15,044 bases of DNA. It comes from an uncultured Acetobacteraceae bacterium (GTDB lineage: Bacteria; Pseudomonadota; Alphaproteobacteria; Acetobacterales; Acetobacteraceae). Position 1 is the stretch's first letter, and every line of letters starts with the position of its first letter. The stretch covers positions 1-15,044 of the forward strand of contig CALGVL010000132.1 in NCBI GenBank assembly GCA_937930165.1. The letters run 5' to 3'. A program made the translations under genes and the position numbers. The notes under the pieces were generated by a model. The model searched no databases, had not been told where the DNA came from, and saw nothing but the letters and a program-made list of their open reading frames with translations. Shown here piece after piece: positions 6,290 to 13,075 of this stretch.

Positions 6290-7906
6290 CTAGGCTGCGC
6301 GCCGGATCATCTCCGCCGCCCGCTCTGCCAGCATCAGCACGGAGGGGTGGATGTTGGAGGAGGGGATCAGCGGGATGACGGAGGCATCCGCCACCCGCAG
6401 CCCCTGGATGCCACGCAGGCGCAGCTCCGGATCCACCACGGCGCCGTCGTCCGTGCCCATGCGGTTCGTGCCGCAGGGGTGGTAGACGGTGGTGCCGGCG
6501 GCGCGGAGATAGGCGAGGAAATCCTCCTCCGTCTGCGTGCCGCGGCCGGGGGACAGCTCCTCCTCCACCAGATCCGCGAAGGGGCGCGTGGTGGCGATGC
6601 GCCGCGCCAGCTTCGCGGCTTCCAGCATCACCCGCACATCGCTCGGCGCCGTCAGGTAGTTGGCGTGGATGCGCGGCTTGTCCGTGGGATCGGGGCTGCG
6701 CAGCGTCAGCTCGCCGCGGCTGTCCGGGCGGCACTGGCAGAAATTGAAGGTGAAGCCGGGATGGCGGGCGAGGCGCGCGGCGGAATTCGCCTGGCTCGCA
6801 TCCAGGCTGTAATTCACGAATTGGAACTGCACATCCGGCTCCTCCGCCCCCGGCAGCACGCGGGCAAAGAGGCTGGCCTCGGAGGCGCCGATGGTCATCG
6901 GCCCGCGCCGGCGCAGCGCCCAGTCCAGGCCCATGGCGGCGGTGCGGACGGGATTGGCCATGATCTCGTTCAGCGTGCCGGCCGGGCGGGTGCGGAAGGC
7001 GAAGCGGACCATGAAATGGTCCTGCAGATTCTTTCCCACCCCGGGCGCATGCGCCAGCACGGGAATCCCCATGGCTTGCAGCGCCGCGCCGTCGCCGATG
7101 CCGGAGAGCATCAGCAGTTTCGGCGATTCGATTGCCCCGGCGGAGAGGATCACCTCCCGCCGCGCGCGGTGGATTTCCTCCTGCCCGTCCGGGCCGCGCA
7201 CGGCGACGCCCACGGCCCGCCCGCCCTCGATGAGGATGCGCAGGCCGAGGCGTTCCGTCTCCACCCGCAGGTTCGGCCGCTTCAGCGCGGGGCGCAGATA
7301 GGCGACGGCCGGGCTCCAGCGCCGGCCGCGATGCACGTTCAACTGGTTGGGGGCGACGCCCTCATACCATTCGCCGTTGAAGTCCGGGTTGCGCGGGAAG
7401 CCGAGCGCCACGCAGGTCTCGACGAAGGCGCGGCAGCCGATGGTCGGCTCCGGCACCTCCCCCACCCGCACCGGCCCGTCCTTGCCCCGCCATTCGCTGG
7501 CCGGGCCGGCGAAGCTCTCCAGGCGGCGGAAGGCGGGCAGGCAGTCCTCATAGGACCAGCCGCGGGCGCCGGCCTGGGCCCAGCGGTCGTAGTCGCGCGG
7601 GGAACCGCGCAGGAAGACCAGCCCGTTCACGCTGCCCGAGCCGCCGATCACCTTGCCGCGCGGCCAGTAGACCTGGCGGCCGTCCAATTCCGGTTCGGCC
7701 TCGGTCTGGTAGTTCCAGTCGAATTTCTGGGTCACGTAGAGGCGCGCGAAGCCCATGGGAATGTGGATCCAGGGATTGCGGTCCCAGGGCCCGGCCTCCA
7801 GCAACGTGACCCTGGTGCCCGGATCCTCGGAAAGCCGCGACGCCAGCACGCAGCCCGCCGAGCCGCCGCCCAGGATGACGTAATCCGCTTCGCCCGCCTC
7901 ACGCAT
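6290..7906 (-). CDS. GMC-family FAD-dependent oxidoreductase (choline dehydrogenase-like)
   Basis: A 538-residue, full-length glucose-methanol-choline oxidoreductase that oxidises an alcohol with FAD. The N-terminal Rossmann motif is YVILGGGSAGCVLASRLSED (GxGxxG at 13-18) with E37 (LLEAG) for the FAD ribose. GMC signature 1 is visible as PRGKVIGGSGSVNGLVFLRG, and signature 2 as 'GAIESPKLLMLSGIG'. The catalytic pair is H476 (TVYHPCGTNRMG) and H520 (SSNIHPSVLMLAERAA). The second position is His rather than the Asn of choline dehydrogenase, a variation also found in glucose oxidases. There is no signal peptide, so it is presumably cytoplasmic and passes electrons to the respiratory chain or another acceptor. 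The ATG at 7906 follows a G-rich region. Gene order (divergent Bug pseudogene, convergent intact Bug gene) hints at a small imported alcohol as substrate; the substrate is unknown. Confidence 0.96.
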   Translation of the reverse strand: MREAGEADYVILGGGSAGCVLASRLSEDPGTRVTLLEAGPWDRNPWIHIPMGFARLYVTQKFDWNYQTEAEPELDGRQVYWPRGKVIGGSGSVNGLVFLRGSPRDYDRWAQAGARGWSYEDCLPAFRRLESFAGPASEWRGKDGPVRVGEVPEPTIGCRAFVETCVALGFPRNPDFNGEWYEGVAPNQLNVHRGRRWSPAVAYLRPALKRPNLRVETERLGLRILIEGGRAVGVAVRGPDGQEEIHRARREVILSAGAIESPKLLMLSGIGDGAALQAMGIPVLAHAPGVGKNLQDHFMVRFAFRTRPAGTLNEIMANPVRTAAMGLDWALRRRGPMTIGASEASLFARVLPGAEEPDVQFQFVNYSLDASQANSAARLARHPGFTFNFCQCRPDSRGELTLRSPDPTDKPRIHANYLTAPSDVRVMLEAAKLARRIATTRPFADLVEEELSPGRGTQTEEDFLAYLRAAGTTVYHPCGTNRMGTDDGAVVDPELRLRGIQGLRVADASVIPLIPSSNIHPSVLMLAERAAEMIRRAA

Positions 7907-8013
7907 TCTCGTTTCCCCCGATCTTCAGCGTTGCATCAGGGCATGTGCCGGGCGGTTGCGGCAAGTGGCCAGGCGGCGCGAAGCTTTCCCCCGGATGGAC
8001 CCGGAGGCCGAGG

Positions 8014-8786
8014 ATGCGCCGTGCCCTGCTGCTGCTTGCCGCCTGCCTTGCCCTCGCCGGACCCGCCGCCGCGCAGTCCGGGCCGCAGCCCCCCTGGCCG
8101 GCGCGGCCGGTGACCATCCTGGTGCCCTATGTCGCCGGCGGGCCCTCCGACATCCTCGCCCGTGCCGTGGCCCACGCGCTGCAGCCGGCGATCGGCCAGC
8201 CCGTGGTGGTGGAGAACCGTCCGGGCGGCAATGGCGCCGTGGCCGCCGCGGCGGCGGCCCGCGCCGCGCCGGACGGCCATACCCTGTTCGCGGCATCGGC
8301 TCCTCCGAGCATCTGCTGATGGAGCTTTTCGCCCAGCGGACGGGGACGCGGCTGGTCCATGTTCCCTATGCCGGCGGGGCGGCGGCGGTGGCCGATCTGG
8401 TCGCGGGGCGGACGCAGCTCGCCTTCCTGAATGTCGCCACCGTGCTGCCGCAGGTGCGGTCCGGCGCGCTCCGCGCGATCGCGGTCAGCAGCCCGGCCAT
8501 CTACCCGTCGCTGCCGGAGGTGCCGACCGTGAAGACCAGTCTGCCCGACTTCCAGGGCGGAAGCTGGCACGGCTTCGTCGGTCCGAAGGGCATGCCGGCA
8601 CCGCTGCTTGACCGCATCCATGCGGCGCTGGCTGCGGCCCTGCGCGCACCGGAGGTGGCGGAGCGCCTGATCCGCATCGGCTTCACGGTGGAGGCCACGA
8701 GCCGTGCCGATTTCGCCGCCCGGATCGAGCGGGAATTCGCCGGCTGGCGCAACGTGGTCCAGGCGGCCGGACTGGCTGCGGACTGA
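8014..8786 (+). pseudogene. Bug/TctC-family binding protein with internal deletion and frameshift
   Basis: ATG 8014 has GGAGG 6 nt upstream (8003-8007). The first frame gives a Sec-type signal (MRRALLLLAACLALAGPAAAQ) and then normal Bug sequence 'WPARPVTILVPYVAGGPSDILAR', 'IGQPVVVENRPGGNGAVA' and 'APDGHTLFAAS', before a stop at 8317-8319. Bug homology resumes at about 8292 in another frame with GIGSSEHLLMELFAQ and 'LVHVPYAGGAAAVADL', and continues to TGA 8784-8786. Against the intact paralogue at 10584, about 66 codons between 'DGHT...' and 'G.G.S.H' are missing: roughly 200 nt, of length 1 modulo 3, which explains the frameshift. The junction lies at about 8291-8294 in GGC shared by both sides. 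The lost part is a central segment of the binding domain, so the product should be inactive. A sequence or assembly error cannot be excluded without reads. Confidence 0.85.
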
Positions 8787-8812
8787 TCCTGTTCCGCAAT
8801 TCCGCCATGCTT

Positions 8813-8827
8813 GCCCCGTAACGGGGC
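8813..8827 (+). promoter_or_regulatory. Palindrome overlapping the opgH ribosome-binding region
   Basis: GCCCCGTAACGGGGC is a perfect 15-nt inverted repeat ending 3 nt before the GTG at 8831. The only SD-like element, the GGGG run, is in its right arm. Folded RNA would hide the ribosome site. It could also be a short operator. The symmetry is certain, the function is inferred. Confidence 0.4.
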
Positions 8828-8830
8828 GCC

Positions 8831-10510
8831 GTGCCCACCGACCCCGTGCCGGCGCGCCGCGCCGCCTTCGCCCTGCTCTGCCTTGGATTGACCGCCGGGC
8901 TGCTCTGGCTGGCCCTGCGCGTCATGGCACCGGGCGGCTGGACGGTGTGGGAGGCGCTGGCCTTCGCCTGCTTCGCCGGGACCGCGCCCTGGACCGCGCT
9001 CTGCGCCGCCAATGCCCTGACCGGCTTCCGCATCCTGATGCGCGCCCCGGATCCGCCGGCCGCCGTGCTGCCGGCCCTCAGGCTGGCCCGGCCCGGCGCG
9101 CCGCGCCTCTCCACTGCCATAGTCGTCTGCATCCGCAATGAGCCAGTGGGGGCGGTGCTGCCGCCGCTCGGCCGGCTGCTGGACGGGCTGGCCGAGGCCG
9201 GGGCAAGGGAGCGCTTCACCCTCTGGCTCCTCTCCGACACCCAGGATTCCGGCCTGGCCCTGGAGGAGGAGGCGGCGATCGCCGAATTCCGCGAAGGCCG
9301 CGCCGACGCCGCCCGCATCCGCTACCGCCGCCGCAGCGACAATGCCGGCTTCAAGGCCGGCAACATCATGGACTTCCTGGACCATCATGCGCATGGCCAC
9401 GACCTCATGCTGTGCCTGGACGCGGACAGCGAGATGTCGGCTGAGGCGGTGCTGCGCCTGGTCGCCTGCATGGAGGCCGATCCGGCCCTGGCGATCCTTC
9501 AGCAATTGATCGTCGGCCGCCCCGCCACCGCTGCCTTCCCGCGGCTGTTCCAATTCGGCATGCGCGCCGGGATGCGCGTCTGGGCCACCGGCCAGGCCTG
9601 GTGGCAGGGGCCGGAAGGCCCCTATTGGGGGCACAACGCCATCATCCGCATCGAGCCCTTCCGCCGTCATTGCCGGCTGGAGACGCTGCCGGACGGCCGC
9701 CCGATCCTCAGTCACGACCAGGTGGAGGCGGTGCGGCTGCATGCCGCCGGCTGGAAGGTCTGCTGCATGCCGGCCGAGGATGGCTCGATGGAGGGCAACC
9801 CGCCGGCCCTGCCGGAATTCATGGCCCGCGACCTGCGCTGGGCGGCGGGCAACATGCAGTACTGGCATCTGCTCTTCCGGCCGGGCCAGAGCTGGATGGG
9901 CCGTTGGCAATTGGCGCAGGCGATCCTGCTGTTCCTGGCCGCGCCACTCTGGACCGGCGTGTTCCTCTTCGGCGCGCTGAATGCGGCGACGGGGGGCGGC
10001 GAGGCGACGCCCCGGGGGTGGCTGCTGGCTCTGATGCTGGCCTGCTGGTCTGCGCTGCATGCGCCGAAGCTGCTCGGCTATGCCGAGGTGCTGCTGAAGC
10101 CGGCGCTGGCCGCGCGCTATGGCGGGCGCCGCGCCTTCCTGCGCGGGGCCGTGGCGGAACTGGCCTTCACCACGCTGCTGGACCCGATCAGCATCTTCAA
10201 CAAGACGCTGTTCCTCCTCGCCCTGCCCTTCGGGGCGAGGATGGGATGGGCGCCGCAGAACCGGATGGATCGCGGCGTCACCTGGGGCGATGCGGCGCGG
10301 CTGCTCTGGCCGCAGATGCAATTCGGCCTGGCGGTGTTCGGCCTGCTGCTGATGACGGCGCCGGCTGCGGCGCTCTGGGCGCTGCCCTGGGCCGGGGGCC
10401 TGCTGGTGGCGGTGCCCTTCTGCGTGCTGACGGCCTCGCCCTTGCTCTCGGCATGGCTGCGCGCGGCGCGGGTTGCGGCGACGCCGGAGGAACTGGCTGC
10501 CTTCGCCTGA
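8831..10510 (+). CDS. opgH: Glucans biosynthesis glucosyltransferase OpgH/MdoH-like (GT2), short form
   Basis: A 559-residue inner-membrane family-2 glycosyltransferase resembling OpgH, which polymerises and exports beta-linked glucans to the periplasm as osmoregulated periplasmic glucans. Two N-terminal membrane segments (about 10-32 and 40-62) precede the cytosolic catalytic domain. That domain has 'VVCIRNEP', LLSDTQDSG (about 134-142), DADSEMS (about 197-203), YWGHNAIIR (identical in E. coli OpgH as I recall it), LSHDQVEA (catalytic HD near 295) and the RxxRW motif RDLRWAAGN (about 333-341). Several C-terminal membrane segments follow. E. coli OpgH is about 850 residues, so this form lacks the long cytosolic N-terminal extension. 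No opgG is adjacent. The start is GTG 8831; no better upstream start with an SD is visible. Confidence 0.9.
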   Translation: MPTDPVPARRAAFALLCLGLTAGLLWLALRVMAPGGWTVWEALAFACFAGTAPWTALCAANALTGFRILMRAPDPPAAVLPALRLARPGAPRLSTAIVVCIRNEPVGAVLPPLGRLLDGLAEAGARERFTLWLLSDTQDSGLALEEEAAIAEFREGRADAARIRYRRRSDNAGFKAGNIMDFLDHHAHGHDLMLCLDADSEMSAEAVLRLVACMEADPALAILQQLIVGRPATAAFPRLFQFGMRAGMRVWATGQAWWQGPEGPYWGHNAIIRIEPFRRHCRLETLPDGRPILSHDQVEAVRLHAAGWKVCCMPAEDGSMEGNPPALPEFMARDLRWAAGNMQYWHLLFRPGQSWMGRWQLAQAILLFLAAPLWTGVFLFGALNAATGGGEATPRGWLLALMLACWSALHAPKLLGYAEVLLKPALAARYGGRRAFLRGAVAELAFTTLLDPISIFNKTLFLLALPFGARMGWAPQNRMDRGVTWGDAARLLWPQMQFGLAVFGLLLMTAPAAALWALPWAGGLLVAVPFCVLTASPLLSAWLRAARVAATPEELAAFA

Positions 10511-10548
10511 CGCGGTCCGAATGCAAGGGGGTTCATCCGGCCTGCGTC

Positions 10549-10563
10549 CCGGCTTATAGCCGG
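10549..10563 (+). promoter_or_regulatory. Inverted repeat with AT-rich centre upstream of the third Bug gene
   Basis: CCGGCTTATAGCCGG lies in the 73-nt gap after opgH and ends 20 nt before the ATG at 10584. The centre TTATAG could serve as a -10 box, with TTCATC 16 nt upstream, so the repeat may be an operator over a promoter or a weak terminator of opgH. Low certainty. Confidence 0.3.
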
Positions 10564-10583
10564 AGGCTGGAGGAAAACAGTCC

Positions 10584-11555
10584 ATGCTCTCTCGCCGTAG
10601 CCTGATCGCCGCCGCCAGTGCGGCCGCCATCGCCCGTCCTGCCCTGGCGCAGGGCTGGAGGCCGGACCGCCCGATCCGCTTCATCGTCCCCTTCGTCGCC
10701 GGCGGCAGCACCGATGTCGCGGCGCGCATCATCGCTGACCATATGGGCGAGACGCTGGGCCAGCCCGTGGTGGTGGAGAATCGCGGCGGTTCCGGTGGCA
10801 ATATCGGCGGCGAGATGGTGGCCCGCGCAGCGCCGGATGGCCATACCATCCTGATGGGCGTCACCGGCCTGCTGACCACCAATCCGCATATCTACAAATC
10901 CATGCCCTTCGATCCGGCGAAGGATCTGGCGCCGATCTCCATGGCCTATACCAGCGATATGGTGATCGTGGTGCCGAAAAGCCTGCCGGTGCGGACGCTG
11001 CAGGAATTCGTCGCCTATGCGAAGGCACGGCCGGGCCAGCTTTCCTTCGGCAGCTCCGGCCATGGCGCCTCCACCCACACGGCGGCGGAGCTGTTCCGCC
11101 TGGCCGCCGGGATCGACATGGTGCATGTGCCCTATCGTGGCAGCGGCGCGGCGATGAATGATCTGATCTCCGGCACCATCCAGATGATGCTGATCCAGAT
11201 CGCCGGCGCGGTGGGGCAGATCCGCGACGGCCAGGTGAGGGCGCTGGCGGCGACCGGCCCACGCCGTCACCCGCTGCTGCCGGAGATCCCGTCGGTGGGC
11301 GAGGCCGGCTGGCCGAATGCCACCGCGACGAGCTGGGGCTGCGTCATGGCGCCGGGAGGCACGCCGCGGCCAATGATCGACCGGCTGAACCAGGCGGTGG
11401 TCGAAGCCCTGGCGGCGCCAGCGGTGCAGCAGCGCCTGTCCGGAGCCGGGGTGGATGGCGTATCCTCCACCCCCGAGGCATTGGCCGAATTCATCGCGGC
11501 GGAACGCGAGAAATGGGGCCGTGTGGTGCGGGAGGCGCGCATCGCGGTCGATTAG
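10584..11555 (+). CDS. Bug/TctC-family periplasmic binding protein (orphan)
   Basis: A 323-residue intact Bug receptor. The N-terminus MLSRRSLIAAASAAAIARPALAQ is a Tat-like signal with cleavage after ALA. The mature protein shows 'WRPDRPIRFIVPFVAGGSTDVAARI', 'LGQPVVVENRGGSGGNIGGE', 'APDGHTILMG', 'PFDPAKDLAPIS', 'LSFGSSGHGASTHTAAELF', 'MVHVPYRGSGAAMNDL' and C-terminal 'SWGCVMAPGGTPRPMIDRLNQAVVEAL'. GGAGG (10569-10573) is 10 nt before the ATG. It has no permease genes beside it and presumably shares a TctAB complex. Length and motif completeness make it the best in-window template for judging the damaged paralogue at 8014. The ligand is unknown. Confidence 0.96.
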   Translation: MLSRRSLIAAASAAAIARPALAQGWRPDRPIRFIVPFVAGGSTDVAARIIADHMGETLGQPVVVENRGGSGGNIGGEMVARAAPDGHTILMGVTGLLTTNPHIYKSMPFDPAKDLAPISMAYTSDMVIVVPKSLPVRTLQEFVAYAKARPGQLSFGSSGHGASTHTAAELFRLAAGIDMVHVPYRGSGAAMNDLISGTIQMMLIQIAGAVGQIRDGQVRALAATGPRRHPLLPEIPSVGEAGWPNATATSWGCVMAPGGTPRPMIDRLNQAVVEALAAPAVQQRLSGAGVDGVSSTPEALAEFIAAEREKWGRVVREARIAVD

Positions 11556-11559
11556 GGGG

Positions 11560-11586
11560 AGGCCCTGGCGGGATGCTCCCGGGCCT
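11560..11586. terminator. Bulged hairpin between convergent genes
   Basis: AGGCCC (11560-11565) pairs with GGGCCT (11581-11586), and inside it GGGA (11570-11573) pairs with TCCC (11577-11580) around TGC, leaving a 4-nt bulge. It fills the 29-nt gap between the Bug stop (11555) and the facing stop at 11585, so it could terminate transcription from both sides. No T-tract. Confidence 0.4.
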
Positions 11587-12022
11587 AGACTCCGCGCAAA
11601 GGGCTTCCAGGCCGCCGCGCCCGTTCCGCCGCGGCCGCGTGGTGCCATATGCAGAGCGTTGTCCAGCGCCCGTTGTGCACGGCGGTGGTCCCCCGGCGTC
11701 CGCATCTTTCGCAGGTGCAGGCCGCGCGTTCCTCTGCCCGGCCGAGAATGACCCGCAAGCCTTCCTCCTGCCGGGGCTCCCAGCCTGCCGGCTTGCTGCC
11801 GGCGATGCGCAGGCAGCCATGCCGCGCCCTGATCTCATGCAGCCCGGCCCGCCCCTCGATGAGGGCCGATCTGCCGAAGAGGTCTTCGAGATCCTCCGCC
11901 ATGTCCCAGAGCAGAGCCGCCCAGCCGGTGCCGACCTCGAGCGGCGGCAGCCAGGGGAAAGTCCCTGCCAGGCGCAACAATTCGGCGCGGCTGGTGACAG
12001 GGACGGAATCACTCTCGTGCAT
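11585..12022 (-). CDS. Uncharacterised 145-residue protein with C-terminal zinc-ribbon-like motif
   Basis: I do not recognise a named family. The N-terminal two thirds is a compact mixed region (SRAELLRLAGTFPWLPPLEV, 'GWAALLWDMAEDLEDLF', 'GLHEIRARHGCLRIAG') with an acidic helix near 38-50. The C-terminus holds C102-x-C104-x2-C107-G-x2-G, H116, W120-x2-L-C124-x2-H127-H128, a likely zinc-binding knuckle of CxxC...CxxH type. No signal peptide or membrane segment is visible, so it should be cytosolic. I choose ATG 12022, with GGAG 8 nt upstream; the GTG nine bases earlier lies almost on top of that SD. It is monocistronic, converging on a Bug gene. Possible roles are nucleic-acid binding or an accessory protein; neither is shown. 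Codon bias fits a real gene. Confidence 0.7.
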   Translation of the reverse strand: MHESDSVPVTSRAELLRLAGTFPWLPPLEVGTGWAALLWDMAEDLEDLFGRSALIEGRAGLHEIRARHGCLRIAGSKPAGWEPRQEEGLRVILGRAEERAACTCERCGRRGTTAVHNGRWTTLCIWHHAAAAERARRPGSPLRGV

Positions 12023-12135
12023 CGACAACACTCCGCAATCCGCTGCCAGGACATCCCTTGAACAGGCGCCTTGCGGCTATGTCGCGCTTCACAACCGGGC
12101 ATCGTAACAGTGCCGGTGTGCGTGCCGCCTCCCTG

Positions 12136-12151
12136 CCGGCCCGCGGGTCGG
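12136..12151. repeat. GC-rich hairpin in the intergenic region
   Basis: CCGGCCCGCGGGTCGG folds as a 6-bp stem (CCGGCC with GGTCGG, one wobble) around a CGCG loop. Without a T-tract its role is unclear. Confidence 0.3.
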
Positions 12152-12358
12152 ACCAACCATGTTCAGGGTACCGGGATTGCCGAAGATAACGCGCGAGCGG
12201 ATACCCGGTCGCATCTCCTGCGGCCAATGGCGGGGCCATGGCCGGAATTGCGTGCACACGGCCTGTCCGTTCCGCGTCAGCGGCGGATCGTTCCCGTGCT
12301 TCAACCGAAAGACAGGAATGCGCGGTGCCGATTTCCAGACCTGCGAGGCATTTACGGC

Positions 12359-12389
12359 TTGAAGCCACGGCGAGCATCCCTGCTATGAT
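12359..12389 (+). promoter_or_regulatory. Probable extended -10 promoter of the phasin gene
   Basis: TGCTATGAT at 12381-12389 combines the TGn extension with TATGAT, five of six matches to TATAAT. A weak -35, TTGAAG, lies at 12359-12364 with a 19-nt spacer, which matters less for extended -10 promoters. The predicted transcript would start near 12396 and have a leader of about 80 nt before the ATG at 12476. Confidence 0.5.
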
Positions 12390-12475
12390 TTGCGCAGGAC
12401 GTGATGCGCGGCAGCGACGAGGCCGGAAACATCACGCCACATGTCGCAGCCCCTAACCCCCAAGGGAGAGCGATG

Positions 12476-13051
12476 ATGGCGGACAACTCCGACAACAAGC
12501 CGAAGTCCGAAGCGCACGGCGGAAGCGCGCGTCCGATGACGGGGAACCCCACCCGTGCCGCGGATGCGGATGCCGCCGTCACCGGGCGAGGTGTCCATAC
12601 ACTGGTGGATGCGGCCAGGCGTGCCGCCGATCAGGATCAGGAGCGCCTGCGTGCCGCAGCCGGAACCATCGCCGACTTCGCCAATGCGGACCGTGCCCTG
12701 GAGGCCACGGCCCGCATCACCGGCCTTTACTGCCGGACGATGCAGGACACGACCGAAGACATGCAGGCGCTCATGGCCTGCTGCTCCAATGTCGGCCAGG
12801 GCATCCAGCAGATGCAGCAGACCTGGTTCGAGGTCCTGCGGCGGTCGATCGAGCAGGCCAGACACCAGCCGCAGGATCTGCTCCGCTGCCGGACGCCGGA
12901 GGAATTCGCGCAGGTCCAGCGCGATCTCTATCTCGACAGCGTTGCCATGATGCTCGATTCCAGCATGGCGATGCTCCGGGCCACTGGGGATATGGTCAGC
13001 AAGGCGATGAAGCCGCTCGAAGGGCGGGCCCGTGGGGGCATGCATGGCTGA
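12476..13051 (+). CDS. Phasin-family protein
   Basis: A 191-residue, mostly helical protein with a polar, disordered N-terminus (MADNSDNKPKSEAHGGS) and a phasin-like core from about 50 to 180. The core shows long amphipathic helices: 'TGLYCRTMQDTTEDMQALMACCSNVGQGIQQMQQTWFEVLRRSIEQ', then 'PQDLLRCRTPEEFAQVQRDLYLDSVAMMLDSSMAMLRATGDMVSKAMKPL'. The 'P.DLL.C.TPEEFA..Q.......' segment is characteristic of Phasin_2/PhaP-type proteins. Phasins coat polyhydroxyalkanoate granules and control their size and number; some relatives have chaperone-like roles. GGGAG at 12464-12468 is 7 nt before ATG 12476 and 4 nt before the in-frame ATG 12473, so either could be used. No pha genes are in the window. It ends 24 nt from a convergent gene. 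Confidence 0.85.
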   Translation: MADNSDNKPKSEAHGGSARPMTGNPTRAADADAAVTGRGVHTLVDAARRAADQDQERLRAAAGTIADFANADRALEATARITGLYCRTMQDTTEDMQALMACCSNVGQGIQQMQQTWFEVLRRSIEQARHQPQDLLRCRTPEEFAQVQRDLYLDSVAMMLDSSMAMLRATGDMVSKAMKPLEGRARGGMHG

Positions 13052-13057
13052 GCCACT

Positions 13058-13070
13058 GCGCCGGAGGCGC
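13058..13070. terminator. Short GC hairpin between convergent genes
   Basis: GCGCC-GGA-GGCGC is a perfect 5-bp stem with a 3-nt loop in the 24-nt gap between the phasin stop and the enolase-superfamily stop. Possible bidirectional terminator; no T-tract. Confidence 0.3.
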
Positions 13071-13075
13071 CGCCG

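Larger units (their letters stand above)
12023..12475. other. 453-nt intergenic region between divergent genes
   Basis: Third-position G/C bias disappears here, and the short frames present on both strands lack SD sites and recognisable similarity. I therefore see no gene. It contains the divergent control region for the zinc-motif gene (minus) and the phasin gene (plus), a GC hairpin at 12136-12151, a GGCCATGGCC palindrome at 12234-12243 and a probable extended -10 promoter at 12359-12389. Confidence 0.6.

Noticed and set aside
6248..8113. A 621-codon plus-strand open frame opposite the GMC gene
   Set aside because: Antisense to a protein with complete GMC motifs; the translation is low-complexity and continues into the Bug pseudogene region in the wrong frame.
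8292..8319. Programmed frameshift in the Bug gene at 8014
   Set aside because: A slippery site would not explain the absence of about 66 conserved codons; a deletion accounts for both the loss and the frame change.
8501..10882. A 793-codon open frame on the minus strand opposite opgH
   Set aside because: Composition is Arg/Gln/Gly/His-rich without any family motif, it runs antisense to clearly recognisable genes, and it is a known side effect of GC-rich third positions.
12089..12377. Short frames in the long intergenic region (minus 12089-12304 and 12009-12377, plus 12159-12362)
   Set aside because: No SD, no G/C third-position bias like the neighbours, and no recognisable motif; the plus frame's several cysteines have no regular spacing.
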